Shown: positions 25,911 to 34,846 of the stretch, piece after piece | Layout: every line of letters starts with the position of its first letter | How positions within the stretch are numbered: the first letter of the stretch is position 1 | Notes under the pieces: model-generated | The model's database searches: none | The model's input: only the letters and a program-made list of their open reading frames with translations | What the model was told of the DNA's origin: nothing | DNA from: Bacillota bacterium | GTDB taxonomy: Bacteria > Vulcanimicrobiota > JAJTBE01 | Direction: 5' to 3' | DNA: 64,000 bases | Assembly (NCBI GenBank): GCA_021287065.1 | Contig: JAJTBE010000190.1 | Location: forward strand, 1 to 64,000 | Program-made: the position numbers and the translations under genes

Positions 25911-25939
25911 TTGAAAAGCCGGGAAGATTATGATATACT
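25911..25939 (+). promoter_or_regulatory. promoter upstream of the yqzL-like gene
   Basis: TTGAAA at 25911-25916 and TATACT at 25934-25939 are separated by 17 bases. The yqzL-like ATG follows 47 bases after the -10 box. Spacing and sequence match a sigma-70-type promoter. Confidence 0.72.
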
Positions 25940-25985
25940 TAACTTGGTTGGGATCCCTATCTGAAAACGGAAAGGAGTCTTCCCG

Positions 25986-26075
25986 ATGTTATCACCCGAA
26001 GTCTTCTGGGAAATATTCAAATCCACCGGCTCCATCTCCGCCTATCTTATGTACAAAAAACTCAAACAATCCTGA
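25986..26075 (+). CDS. yqzL: YqzL-like small protein
   Basis: This frame encodes only 29 residues: MLSPEVFWEIFKSTGSISAY then LMYKKLKQS. It matches the YqzL family pattern of a Trp-x-Ile/Leu-Phe-x-x-Thr-Gly-Ser/Asn-Ile-x-x-Tyr-Leu core followed by a Lys-rich end, known chiefly from Firmicutes, with unknown function. GGAAAGGAG lies eight bases before the ATG, a good promoter lies upstream and a terminator candidate lies 170 bases downstream. A longer frame from 25930 that reads across it in another phase is not credible. Confidence 0.75.
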   Translation: MLSPEVFWEIFKSTGSISAYLMYKKLKQS

Positions 26076-26240
26076 ATACGGGTTTTTCGTATATAAGTTC
26101 ACAGACATTACCGGTGCTTATTTAACTGGTTTTTACTTCTGGGAAAAATAAAACCGTATTTTGTCTTCAAACGACTGGAGATGTGTTTGGGCGTCTTCGG
26201 GAAGAATCAATGGTGAAAAACAACCCAAATATCACCTTTG

Positions 26241-26264
26241 AAAAGGATGTAAATCCTTTTTTTT
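26241..26264 (+). terminator. terminator candidate after the yqzL-like gene
   Basis: AAAAGGA pairs with TCCTTTT around a six-base loop and runs into four further T residues. The stem is A/T-rich but perfect. It lies 166 bases downstream of the yqzL-like stop; no other gene is between them. Confidence 0.6.
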
Positions 26265-26387
26265 ATTTGCTACAAAAACTTAACCAAAATGTTATCAAAT
26301 TGTAATAATAGAGTAACAAGCATGTAACTTCCGGGTAGTATGTTATATACATGAGATTTTGCTCAGAAAATACAGGACCAGAACATT

Positions 26388-26460
26388 TGTCATTCTGAAC
26401 AAAATGAAGAATCTTAGGAAATATGCGTAAGATCCTTCACTTCGCTCAGTATGGCGGCAA
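26388..26460. repeat. dispersed inverted-repeat hairpin of the TCATTCTGA...TCAGTATGG type
   Basis: GTCATTCTGAAC...GAAGAATCTTA on the left mirrors TAAGATCCTTCACTTCGCTCAG...GGC on the right, giving an imperfect hairpin of about 30-bp arms. Sequences of this type (CATTCTGAGCGAAG...) are scattered through many bacterial genomes as intergenic repeats. Only one copy is in this window. It sits between the YqzL-like gene and murC in a 440-base gene-free stretch that otherwise holds only the terminator. Confidence 0.65.
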
Positions 26461-26518
26461 AACAATCACCCGATTGAATTTGGAGTCCTGAAAATACACA
26501 TAAAGAAAGGCTCATCTG

Positions 26519-27949
26519 ATGAAAAAACATTACCACCTGATTGGAATCAACGGTATCGGCGTCAGCGGCGTCGCAAGAATCCTCCTCGAAGAAGGACACA
26601 CAGTGAGCGGTTCCGACCCCAATTCATCACCCCTTACCGACAAACTCAGAGAGATGGGCGCCACCATATATCACGAACACAAAGAAGAAAATATCAAAGG
26701 CGCAGACTGTCTGGTAGTTTCATCAGCCATACCCTACGACAATCCTGAAGTTATCGCAGCCAGAAGAGACGGAATACCGATTTTCCACAGAGCTGAAGTT
26801 CTCGGACACATTATGAGAGGCAGAACCGGAATCGCTATTTCAGGCACACACGGCAAAACAACTACTTCATCAATGGTTGCCTGTATGCTCGACTACAACA
26901 GACTGGATCCCACCATCGTCGTCGGCGGCGAACTCAACGGACTCATGTCAAATGCAAGACTGGGAAGCAGCCGCTATATGGTGGTTGAAGCCGACGAAAG
27001 CGACGCTTCATTTCTTTATCTGGATCCCCGCTGGATAGTTGTAACAAGCGTGGATGTGGATGTAAACCTGAATGTTGCACCCTACTCACACCTCAACTTT
27101 GACTACGATAAAACCCTCAACAAAGTTAAAGACGCATTTTACGAATTTATGGACAGACTTCCGGAAAACGGAAAAGCTATACTCTGCATTGAAGACGAAA
27201 ATGTAAGAAAAATGATCCCCCACATCAGCAAACCTTACATGACCTACGGACTCAGAGCAGATGCAGACCTTTATGCAGACGGAATCAACTGCAGGGAATT
27301 CGGTTCAACCTTTGATGTTTACCACCTCGGAAAACATCTCGGCAAAGTAAAACTCAGAGTGCCCGGCAAACACAATATCATGAATACTCTGGCAGTAATC
27401 GCCATTGGAATGGAAATCGGCATAAGCTTCGAAATGATTGCTGAAGCAATGTCCCACTACACCGGAGTAAGAAGAAGATTCCAGAAACTGGGAGAAGTCA
27501 ACGATATCCTCGTAATCGACGACTACGCCCACAACCCCGGCAAAGTAAAAGCTCTCCTCAGCGGAGCCAGAACAGGCGGAAGAAGAAGCGTAATAGCAAT
27601 ATTCCAGCCCCACCGTTACACAAGGACCAAATTCCTGTTTGACGAATTTGCCGAATCCTTCTGTGATGCCGATACACTCATCGTTACCGAAATCTACAGC
27701 GCAGGCGAATGCCCCATCGTTGGAGTTAAAGGCGAAACCCTCGCCAAAGCAATCAGCGAAAAGCATTCAACACCTTCGGAAGTTTACTACATACCCCACG
27801 CCGGCGAAATCCTCGACTTCGTTCAGGGAAAAGCTCAGCCCGGCGATATAGTCATCACCATAGGAGCCGGAGATATTTACAAAACCGGCGAACAACTGGT
27901 TAAAAGACTGTCTTCATCCTGGCTTACTCAGGAACTGGCAGCCTGCTAA
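26519..27949 (+). CDS. murC: UDP-N-acetylmuramate--L-alanine ligase
   Basis: This 476-residue Mur ligase starts with the Rossmann-like HLIGINGIGVSGVARIL, which binds the UDP-sugar, and has the ATP-binding GTHGKTTTS at residues 109-117. The C-terminal domain includes the VIDDYAHNPGKVKALL segment typical of MurC. It adds L-alanine to UDP-MurNAc in the cytoplasm, the first step of the peptidoglycan stem peptide. The length is normal. alr, encoded 60 bases downstream, provides D-alanine for the same pathway. The ribosome binding site (AAAGG, 8-10 bases upstream) is moderate. Confidence 0.95.
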   Translation: MKKHYHLIGINGIGVSGVARILLEEGHTVSGSDPNSSPLTDKLREMGATIYHEHKEENIKGADCLVVSSAIPYDNPEVIAARRDGIPIFHRAEVLGHIMRGRTGIAISGTHGKTTTSSMVACMLDYNRLDPTIVVGGELNGLMSNARLGSSRYMVVEADESDASFLYLDPRWIVVTSVDVDVNLNVAPYSHLNFDYDKTLNKVKDAFYEFMDRLPENGKAILCIEDENVRKMIPHISKPYMTYGLRADADLYADGINCREFGSTFDVYHLGKHLGKVKLRVPGKHNIMNTLAVIAIGMEIGISFEMIAEAMSHYTGVRRRFQKLGEVNDILVIDDYAHNPGKVKALLSGARTGGRRSVIAIFQPHRYTRTKFLFDEFAESFCDADTLIVTEIYSAGECPIVGVKGETLAKAISEKHSTPSEVYYIPHAGEILDFVQGKAQPGDIVITIGAGDIYKTGEQLVKRLSSSWLTQELAAC

Positions 27950-28009
27950 ATAAACAAAAATAATAACTACAAACGGGTCCGACAACCCAACTGACTAATA
28001 TATCGAAAG

Positions 28010-29284
28010 ATGAGGAAACTGACTGTGGTTTACAACGGAACAAACGGAGACGGAAACACTGCCGGTGCCTGGATCGAGGTTGATCTTGACGCTGTCAGGC
28101 ATAATTTCTGCCATATCCGTTCGATAGTCGGCAACGACACAAAGGTGTGTGCCGTTGTAAAAGCTGATGCCTACGGGCACGGCGTTTACGAAGTCGCCAG
28201 AACCCTCTCCGGTGAAGGCGCAGATTACTTTGCAGTCGCCATCCTTGACGAAGCTATAGAAATGAGAAAGATGGGCATAACCGACCCGATTCTTATACTC
28301 GGACCCCTTATGCCGGGACAGGCGCCCTATGTTCTCAGATACAACCTGACCCAGACCATCTGCAGTTACGAAACTGCTGCGGAACTCTCAAGAGAAGCTT
28401 TTAAAGCAAGACAGACCGTAAAAATTCACATAAAAGTCGATACGGGAATGGGAAGAATCGGAGTCTATTACGAAGACGCATACGCTCTCATCCAGAGAAT
28501 CCGCGAACTCCCCTACCTCGAAATCGAAGGCATATTCACCCATTTTGCCACCGCAGACTGCCCCGATAAAGAGTTTGTCCGCGAACAGTGGCACAATTTC
28601 AATCAGGTTCTCGAAGATCTGGAAAAATCAGGAATCAGGCCCAAAATTGCACACGCTGCAACAAGCGCCACTATTATTGACCTTCCTGAAATGAAGCTGG
28701 ATATGGTCCGCCCCGGACTTATGCTCTATGGACTTTATCCCCATCCCTCAATGAAAAGCAAAGTGGAATTGAAACCTGCTCTCACATACAAAGCAAGAAT
28801 CTCATTCCTCAAAAACATCGGACAGCGCAGAAGCATCAGCTACGGCCGCCGCTATTTCGCCGAAATCGGGGAAAAGATCGCAACCCTGCCCGTAGGCTAC
28901 AATGACGGAATCCGCAGAATCCTCACAAATCAGGGACAGGTCCTTGTAAGAGGAAAAAGATGCAATATGGCCGGAACCATCTGCATGGACCATGTTATGG
29001 TCAATGTATCGGATGTTAACGATGTTAAATGCTATGACGAAGTGGTAATTATCGGAAAACAGGGCAACGAACAAATCAGCGCCGATGAAGTGGCGGAACG
29101 AATCCCCACCATCCATTACGAAGTTCTCAGCTGCCTCGGCAAAAGAATCCCCCGCATATACTTCCGCAACGGTGAAAGAATCGCCGCCAGAAACCTTCTT
29201 GGCTATCATACGGTCAGTATCCCGCCTATGGAAGAAAGACTGGACGAAGTAATCTGTATGCAGGGAGCAAGATCCTGCCAGTAA
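28010..29284 (+). CDS. alr: alanine racemase
   Basis: This fold-type III PLP enzyme converts L-alanine to D-alanine for peptidoglycan. Lys51 in VVKADAYGHG is the PLP lysine and Tyr278 in SISYGRRY is the second catalytic base; FTHFATAD and the C-terminal YEVLSCLGKRIPRIYF motif are also present. The N-terminus has about 18 extra residues (Asn/Gly-rich) before the usual start. ATG at 28010 has a poor ribosome binding site, and GTG at 28025, with GAGG nine bases upstream, is an equally good start. It follows murC, consistent with a cell-wall operon. Confidence 0.94.
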   Translation: MRKLTVVYNGTNGDGNTAGAWIEVDLDAVRHNFCHIRSIVGNDTKVCAVVKADAYGHGVYEVARTLSGEGADYFAVAILDEAIEMRKMGITDPILILGPLMPGQAPYVLRYNLTQTICSYETAAELSREAFKARQTVKIHIKVDTGMGRIGVYYEDAYALIQRIRELPYLEIEGIFTHFATADCPDKEFVREQWHNFNQVLEDLEKSGIRPKIAHAATSATIIDLPEMKLDMVRPGLMLYGLYPHPSMKSKVELKPALTYKARISFLKNIGQRRSISYGRRYFAEIGEKIATLPVGYNDGIRRILTNQGQVLVRGKRCNMAGTICMDHVMVNVSDVNDVKCYDEVVIIGKQGNEQISADEVAERIPTIHYEVLSCLGKRIPRIYFRNGERIAARNLLGYHTVSIPPMEERLDEVICMQGARSCQ

Positions 29285-29303
29285 ATTAACATAAAGTTAT
29301 CCC

Positions 29304-29341
29304 GGGGGAGAGCTTTTTTCAGGAAAGGTTCTCCCCTTTTT
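29304..29341 (+). terminator. intrinsic terminator after alr
   Basis: A GGGGAGA arm pairs with TCTCCCC across an 18-base loop, followed by TTTTT to 29341. It begins 20 bases after the alr stop. Confidence 0.75.
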
Positions 29342-29373
29342 GATTTCGGAACGGGAGAGGATAGAGAAGGAGG

Positions 29374-29463
29374 ATTGGGGACAGTCAGATGGAGCCACGC
29401 TTTTTTGGAAAAGCAAGGTTGCCTTCCGAACCTCCCTCCTTGAAAAACAGGAGTATTGGGCTT
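29374..29463 (+). repeat. family 1 repeat, copy D (3' half only)
   Basis: It contains only the right part of family 1, from the GGGGACAGTCAGA segment through the CGCTTTTTTGG and CTCCTTGAAAAACAGGAG hairpins, and then runs straight into copy E. The junction suggests the two copies recombined in tandem. Confidence 0.65.
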
Positions 29464-29466
29464 GTG

Positions 29467-29729
29467 GTAATGCCACTGAATTAAGGCATGACTTTGTCTG
29501 AATCATTCACGAGAATTATAACCATTTGCCCAGCTCCCAGAGAAAACTTTTTGAAAAAAGTTTCCTCCGGACCTCCATCCCAAAACTTTTAAATCGGGGG
29601 ACCGACCAGGGGGATTTGGACCGACAAGGTGTTGGGGACAGTCAGAGGGAGCCACGCTTTTTTGGAAAAGCAAGGTTGCCTTCCAAACCTCCCTCCTTGA
29701 AAAACAGGAGTATTAGGCTGGGGATTGGT
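29467..29729 (+). repeat. family 1 repeat, copy E (short subfamily, right end lost)
   Basis: The left end (AATGCCACTGAATTAAGGCA at 29469) keeps the left terminal repeat with the first two bases changed, and the interior follows the short-subfamily order without the GC-rich insert. The right terminal repeat is missing. The remaining bases up to the DUF169 gene (29730-29813) show no feature. Confidence 0.7.
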
Positions 29730-29813
29730 AATGATTTTTTAAGATTTCACTTCTAAATTCGAAGAATATCAGCGCCGCCAAAGGGTTGATCACAATAAAC
29801 CCGATTATCAGTT

Positions 29814-30557
29814 TCACTTATTTTCCACATCAGGAATCCGTTCCACAAGTTTTTTCCAATAGCTTCTTTCGAGGAAGCTTCCGGAAATGTTTGATTCCAT
29901 TTCTTTCATCATTTTATAAGGCACGCTGAATGAAAGAATATCCGGGTCAAAATACAAGCGGGACGGGATTTCTATCATGCCTATCACTGCACGGGGTGAA
30001 TCTTTTTCCACTTCTCCCCATGGAAATCTGCAAGCGCCGGCGCAGCCTGAGGCAAAGGGGATTATGACATTTTCAACGCCTTTGCGTCCATAATTGGCAA
30101 GCACAGTAAGAGCAGACAACTGGTCAGGATTGGCAAGAAATATCACAACTTCCGGTGTTTCATGTTCAGGATCCACATCGGCAAGAGGTTTCAGAACTAA
30201 ATATTCCTGCGGTTTTACATCAATCTTTGTATGTTCTTCGATAAAATCTTTTGCCAGTTCGGGGGTCTTTTTTATGGCATTGCCTTCTGTAACTCCCTCA
30301 ATTCCCGTTGAAAGATAATGATAAATACTGTCATCACTTTTAACTGAAAAACCCAGACCCACTGCTCCACCGGGGCAGCCTGAGGTTTTTCCTGAAAATA
30401 CTGCCTGTTTCCCTTTAAAAGCTTCACTGAGCAATGACACAACACAGCCACGGCTGCCTTCGGCAAATTCCAGTGCGTTTTCAGGCTTGCTTCCTGTAGC
30501 AATAACTGCTACCGGAGAATATTTAAGTTTCAGTCTTTCGGTAATCTCTGTTTTCAT
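29814..30557 (-). CDS. DUF169 family protein
   Basis: This 247-residue protein shows the DUF169 pattern: RGCVVSLL, SGCPGGAVGLGF and a late SGCAGACRFPW with conserved cysteines. Family members occur in anaerobes and archaea and their function is unknown; conserved Cys residues suggest metal or cluster binding, which is inference. I chose the ATG at 30557, where CGGAGG lies six bases upstream, over the ATG at 30596. A divergent WYL-type regulator gene starts 118 bases away and may control it. Confidence 0.8.
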   Translation of the reverse strand: MKTEITERLKLKYSPVAVIATGSKPENALEFAEGSRGCVVSLLSEAFKGKQAVFSGKTSGCPGGAVGLGFSVKSDDSIYHYLSTGIEGVTEGNAIKKTPELAKDFIEEHTKIDVKPQEYLVLKPLADVDPEHETPEVVIFLANPDQLSALTVLANYGRKGVENVIIPFASGCAGACRFPWGEVEKDSPRAVIGMIEIPSRLYFDPDILSFSVPYKMMKEMESNISGSFLERSYWKKLVERIPDVENK

Positions 30558-30675
30558 TGATTCCTCCGTTAAAATTTTAAATCCACTTATTTCCATCTGG
30601 TATTTTTAGTATAATGTACAAACCTGACAGCTGTATGTCATATTTATCTGATAAAATATAAAATAAGGTAAATCT

Positions 30676-31611
30676 ATGAAAATTGACAGAATCATATCAA
30701 TAATAATGCTTCTTCTTGAGCGTAAGAAAATGAACGCATCGGTTCTTGCCGACATGTTCGAGGTTTCAACAAGAACAATTTATCGGGACATCGAAGCTAT
30801 CAATCAGGCGGGAATTCCCATAGTAACCTACCCCGGATTCAATGGCGGAATAGGAATAATGGAGAAATACAAGATTGAAAAGAAGCTTTTTACTTTGTCG
30901 GATATAACTGCTATTTTAACAGGCCTTGGCAGCATACCTCCGGATATGACCGGCGGCGAGGTGCTTAACACTATTGCAAAAATCAGGGGAATGGTTTCTG
31001 AAGAGCAGGCAAGAGATATTCAGTTCAGAATGAATCAGATTTCCATTGATCATTCTTCCTGGTTTGGAAATAAAAAGCTGACGACTATCATCAGTGAAAT
31101 CAAAAACGCTCTGAGTTTGAGAAAATATCTGAGTTTTAGTTATTCCGACCGAAATGGTGTAAAAAGCAGGCGAAAAATCGAACCTTACAGGATGTTGCTG
31201 AAGGAATCAAACTGGTATATACAGGGGTTCTGCACTCTGCGTAACGATTTCAGGATATTCAGGCTTTCCCGTATATCAGACATTGAAGCGTCGCAGGAAA
31301 GTTTCATACCGAGGCATTTTGATGAATCTATGTTCCCAAAGCTTAAAGATTCACAGGAAAATGTTATCACCGTAAAACTTCTCATCGACAACTCAATCCT
31401 CGACAAGCTTCAGGAGCATGTTGGTGAAGAAAACACAGAAAAGTTTACGGAAGAAAAATCGATTGTTCGTATTCCCTTCAGGGAAACAGATTCAAGCTAC
31501 AATTTCTTAATGCAGCTCGGCAGCAAATGCGAATGTCTTGAACCTGACCATGTAAGAGCGGAAATCATAGGAAGGCTGAAAAGCATGCTCAGTGTTTATG
31601 AGATTGTGTAA
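30676..31611 (+). CDS. DeoR/YafY-type transcriptional regulator with WYL domain
   Basis: The 311-residue protein has an HTH_11 domain (about 1-60, with RTIYRDIEAINQAGIPI typical of YafY) and a WYL domain from about residue 145 (KYLSFSYSDRNGVKSRRKIEPYRMLLKESNWYIQGFC...) that binds nucleotides or other ligands in studied members. Such regulators often control neighbouring genes; the divergent DUF169 gene is the obvious candidate target. The ribosome binding site (AAGG) is modest. The shared 118-base spacer would contain the operator. Confidence 0.88.
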   Translation: MKIDRIISIIMLLLERKKMNASVLADMFEVSTRTIYRDIEAINQAGIPIVTYPGFNGGIGIMEKYKIEKKLFTLSDITAILTGLGSIPPDMTGGEVLNTIAKIRGMVSEEQARDIQFRMNQISIDHSSWFGNKKLTTIISEIKNALSLRKYLSFSYSDRNGVKSRRKIEPYRMLLKESNWYIQGFCTLRNDFRIFRLSRISDIEASQESFIPRHFDESMFPKLKDSQENVITVKLLIDNSILDKLQEHVGEENTEKFTEEKSIVRIPFRETDSSYNFLMQLGSKCECLEPDHVRAEIIGRLKSMLSVYEIV

Positions 31612-31846
31612 AAGCTATGTTTTTCACAACTCAAAACCTATTTTGACAGCGGATTTGGAAGTTTCCCGCTAAACCCGATGCCCCTGGAACCAACACCGGG
31701 TTTTAATCTCGGTGGCAAGCGAAGCCTATAACCACGCGCTTTAAACCATTTTTATTGGAGATTTTTTCCGATAACGATTGAAACTTGTATCGATATACAG
31801 AAAGCATAATTAAAAAGATCAGAGAAATGATGCACTGAAAGTTTTT
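31612..31846. other. gene-free stretch after the WYL regulator gene
   Basis: No open frame, tRNA-like fold or promoter I can support lies here. It separates the convergent regulator and unknown gene, together with the hairpin at 31847-31898. Confidence 0.4.
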
Positions 31847-31898
31847 GCCGGAAGGGCTTGGGAAACGAGCTTTTTTCAAAAAGCGGGTTTCCCAAAAG
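31847..31898. repeat. long hairpin repeat (GCCGGAAGG...GGTTTCCC)
   Basis: TTGGGAAAC-GAGCTTTTT pairs with AAAAAGC-GGGTTTCCCAA around a TC loop, giving about 17 base pairs. Nearly the same sequence is at 54518-54575. It lies between two convergent genes and may act as a bidirectional terminator. Confidence 0.6.
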
Positions 31899-31923
31899 AC
31901 TTTGTAGTAACAGGTTGGTTCTG

Positions 31924-32340
31924 TTATTCCCAGGGTTCGAAGAAGATTCTGGCGCTGGTGTGGGGAAGATTGTTAAAAAGGTGATCCGGTGCGACGAAGC
32001 CTTCTATTGCTTTTGGTAATGAACAGATAGCCTGAGAAACAAACAGACCTATTGCAGCTCCCGCTCCCCCGCCCTGACAGGCTCCTACTGCAGCTCCTAT
32101 ACCACCCAGTGCGATCTGTAAACCGCCGACATCCACATACGGCAGAATAGCACCGTTTGCCGCAGCCATTAGTCTTTGTTTCAGGGTCCAGCTTTTTTCG
32201 CCGGAGTCTTCACTATGCCCCACTACATCTCTGGTGTTGATATCTGAGGCAGCTTCTGCGGGTTTTCCCGTATTCAGCACAGAACCGCTCATTCTCAGAT
32301 CATAGGTTTGCCCCATATTGGCAGAATTAATTGTATTCAT
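31924..32340 (-). CDS. small Gly-rich protein of unknown function
   Basis: This 138-residue protein has no signal peptide. The first 55 residues are polar. Residues 66-110 form a long hydrophobic Gly/Ala-rich stretch (GGLQIALGGIGAAVGACQGG, then GAGAAIGLFVSQAICSL), the spacing being typical of glycine-zipper or pore-forming helices, including bacteriocin-like proteins. GGGGGG lies before the ATG. It is convergent with the regulator gene and 107 bases downstream of the beta-lactamase gene. I do not recognise a family. Confidence 0.6.
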   Translation of the reverse strand: MNTINSANMGQTYDLRMSGSVLNTGKPAEAASDINTRDVVGHSEDSGEKSWTLKQRLMAAANGAILPYVDVGGLQIALGGIGAAVGACQGGGAGAAIGLFVSQAICSLPKAIEGFVAPDHLFNNLPHTSARIFFEPWE

Positions 32341-32447
32341 AATATCCCCCCGCTTTTGTATAGATACATTCTAACAAAAAAATCCCCTAAAGTCAATAAT
32401 ATCAATGGCTTGGAGGATTTTTTCAAAATTCATGTAATCCTGAATGG

Positions 32448-33278
32448 TTATTTAAGAACAAAACCTTCGGGAAGTATGCCAAGGTCCTTTAAAACCCCTA
32501 TAGATATAGCTTTGGCTCTTTTTCCGTCACAGTTGTCATCCCCAGTGATATTTGCAGCAAAAACCCAGGTTTTATTGTCTTTTTTTACGAATCCCACAAA
32601 CCAGCCGAGAACCCATTTTCCGTTTTTGTATGAACTTCCGGTTTTGCCCGCAAGCTGAAAATCCTTATCAGAAGAGAGAATCATAATTTTCTTTACCGTA
32701 TCGGTGGCATGTTTTCCAAAAGGAAGCTGATCTCTGCAGAGTTTTGTAAGGAAATCCACCTGTTCTGCTGCAGAAATAAGAAGGGAGCTGCCAAGCCAGA
32801 ATTTTGTTATTCCCGCAGAAATATCTCTGTTGCCATAGTCTGCTTTATCGAGGTATTCCTGCATTCTCTTTTCACCTATCATTTCGGCGGTTTTCTGATA
32901 GTACCAGACCACCGAATCCCTTATGGCCGTTGCCATAGTGTGATCTTTTTTCCACGAATCGAACATCTGGGGGGAGCCGTCATATTTCAGAATGCTGTTT
33001 TCATCTTTATGAACACCTGTTTCGAGAGCAGTGAGGGAATTAAAAATCTTAAATGTTGAGCAGGGCGAATATCTTGTTTTACACTGAACGGGATTGTACA
33101 TCAGGCATGTATCGTCATTAAGGCTGTAAATAACCATACATCCCTTAGTTCCTGCAAATTTTTCCCTAAACACCTTTTCATAATCAGCGGAAGCTTCCGC
33201 CCTGATTCCGGCTGAAATAATCAGCATCAGAGCAAGGATTATCAGCGGAAATGTCTTTTTTAGCAATGAATTATTCAC
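32448..33278 (-). CDS. class D beta-lactamase
   Basis: This 276-residue secreted enzyme carries the class D motifs: Ser74-Thr-Phe-Lys77 (STFK), SVV in RDSVVWYYQ, YGN in DYGNRD and KTG in AGKTGSSY. The catalytic Ser74 acylates beta-lactams and Lys77 is normally carbamylated. The signal peptide (LLKKTFPLIILALMLII...) ends near Ala-Glu-Ala. I chose GTG at 33278 because CGGAGG lies five bases upstream and the signal peptide fits; the longer frame to 33440 would run into the divergent symporter gene. Related proteins may be housekeeping, so a resistance role is not proven. Confidence 0.88.
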   Translation of the reverse strand: MNNSLLKKTFPLIILALMLIISAGIRAEASADYEKVFREKFAGTKGCMVIYSLNDDTCLMYNPVQCKTRYSPCSTFKIFNSLTALETGVHKDENSILKYDGSPQMFDSWKKDHTMATAIRDSVVWYYQKTAEMIGEKRMQEYLDKADYGNRDISAGITKFWLGSSLLISAAEQVDFLTKLCRDQLPFGKHATDTVKKIMILSSDKDFQLAGKTGSSYKNGKWVLGWFVGFVKKDNKTWVFAANITGDDNCDGKRAKAISIGVLKDLGILPEGFVLK

Positions 33279-33422
33279 TTGATCCTCCGGATTTATCAGA
33301 TTTTCTCCGGTTAAAGTTTTTTCCGCATTATCTTTTATCCTGTTTAAAACAGTATTTACGGCAGGAAAATAATTCATGCAATTTAATAGATAGCGGCAAA
33401 TAAACATTTTCAGGAGAACTTT

Positions 33423-34748
33423 ATGCCCTGGTACAAACATCTTTACTGGCAGATAATAATCGGGCTGATCGCAGGACTTGTTTTTGGCATAATTGCAGTA
33501 AATACAGGACTTACAACCTTTACTACCGACTGGATAAAACCCTGGGGCGTTATATTCGTAAGGCTCCTGAAGATGGTTGCCATTCCCATGATTCTTACTT
33601 CCCTTATCTGTGGCGTAGCAAGTCTTTGTGATTTGACAAAACTATCGAGAATAGGCGGAAAAACAATAGCTCTTTATGTGGGAACCACTGTCATTGCTAT
33701 TATTGTAGGGTTGTTTATAGTAAATTTCGTAAAACCCGGAAAGTATATGCCTCAGGAAATATGTAAACAGCTCAGGGAGAATTATGCAGGCAAAGTTGAA
33801 CAATCATCGGTGCAGGCTACGGAAACCCAGAAGGCAGGACCATTACAGCCAATAGTGGACATAGTTCCTGATAATTTTTTCAAAGCTGCATCTGATAACG
33901 GATTGATGCTTCAGATGGTTTTTGCGGCAATGCTCCTTGGTGTAGCTGCTATTAAAGTTGGCAAAGAAAAAGCCGGTCCGGTGATAGGTTTTCTCGAAAG
34001 TCTGAATGAAGTGGTTCTGCAATGTGTGGAACTTATAATGAAAATTGCACCTCTCGGAGTTTTCGCCCAGATATCATCGTTGATTACAGATCTTGCCGGA
34101 AGTAATCCGGTTCAGGCTCTTCACATACTCAAGGCTCTCGGCGTTTATGTTATAGTTGTTCTGGTTGGATTATTCATACACTGTGGATTATTCTACTCAC
34201 TTCTGATTAAGTTTTTCACTCCCTTTACCATCAGCAGATTTTTCAGAGTTATGAGACCCGCTCAGATTATTGCATTTTCCACAAGTTCAAGTGCAGCAAC
34301 ACTTCCGGTAAATATGGAAAGGTGTGAAAAGGGGTTGAAAATTCCATCGGAAGTAACAAGCTTCACACTGCCGCTTGGGGCAACTTTCAACATGGATGGA
34401 ACTTCCCTTTATCAGGCTGTGGCAGCGGTTTTTATCGCTCAGGTTCTGGGGATGAATCTGACAATGGCGGATCAGCTGACCATAGTGCTTACGGCTACTC
34501 TTGCCTCTATTGGTTCTGCAGGTGTTCCCGGTGCAGGCGTGGTTATGCTGGTTATTGTGCTTCAGGCTATTCATGTTCCCATTGAAGGCATAGCATTAAT
34601 CCTTGGTGTGGACAGAATTCTCGATATGTTCAGAACAGTAGTAAATATTACCGGTGATGCGGTTGTAACTTCAATGGTAGCCAAATCCGAGGGTTTGCTT
34701 AAAGTCACCGGAGAAGATAATATCGCATCAGATCCCCTTGCAGAGTGA
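33423..34748 (+). CDS. dicarboxylate/amino acid:cation symporter (DAACS)
   Basis: This 441-residue symporter has the family's diagnostic loop STSSSAATLPV, the PLGATFNMDGTSLYQ segment and the GVPGAGVVMLV hairpin. Relatives (GltP, DctA) import glutamate, aspartate or C4-dicarboxylates with Na+ or H+. The length and helix pattern are normal. The ATG has AGGAGA upstream. It is divergent from the beta-lactamase gene, sharing a 144-base spacer. Substrate is not decided by sequence. Confidence 0.93.
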   Translation: MPWYKHLYWQIIIGLIAGLVFGIIAVNTGLTTFTTDWIKPWGVIFVRLLKMVAIPMILTSLICGVASLCDLTKLSRIGGKTIALYVGTTVIAIIVGLFIVNFVKPGKYMPQEICKQLRENYAGKVEQSSVQATETQKAGPLQPIVDIVPDNFFKAASDNGLMLQMVFAAMLLGVAAIKVGKEKAGPVIGFLESLNEVVLQCVELIMKIAPLGVFAQISSLITDLAGSNPVQALHILKALGVYVIVVLVGLFIHCGLFYSLLIKFFTPFTISRFFRVMRPAQIIAFSTSSSAATLPVNMERCEKGLKIPSEVTSFTLPLGATFNMDGTSLYQAVAAVFIAQVLGMNLTMADQLTIVLTATLASIGSAGVPGAGVVMLVIVLQAIHVPIEGIALILGVDRILDMFRTVVNITGDAVVTSMVAKSEGLLKVTGEDNIASDPLAE

Positions 34749-34792
34749 GATTTTCGTAGATAATACCTTATCAAATGCTGATTTTGTTCTTA

Positions 34793-34821
34793 TTGACAAA
34801 GATGCTTAACTGTGTTAATCT
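34793..34821 (+). promoter_or_regulatory. promoter of the SRP RNA gene
   Basis: TTGACA at 34793-34798 and TAATCT at 34816-34821 are separated by 17 bases, 25 bases before the RNA start I assign. Good match to a sigma-70-type promoter. Confidence 0.75.
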
Positions 34822-34846
34822 GTCTTAGTCAAAGAAGCAAATTTTT

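Noticed and set aside
25930-26151. Open frame of 73 codons around the yqzL-like gene
   Set aside because: It is in another phase, has no good ribosome binding site, and the yqzL-like frame has one.
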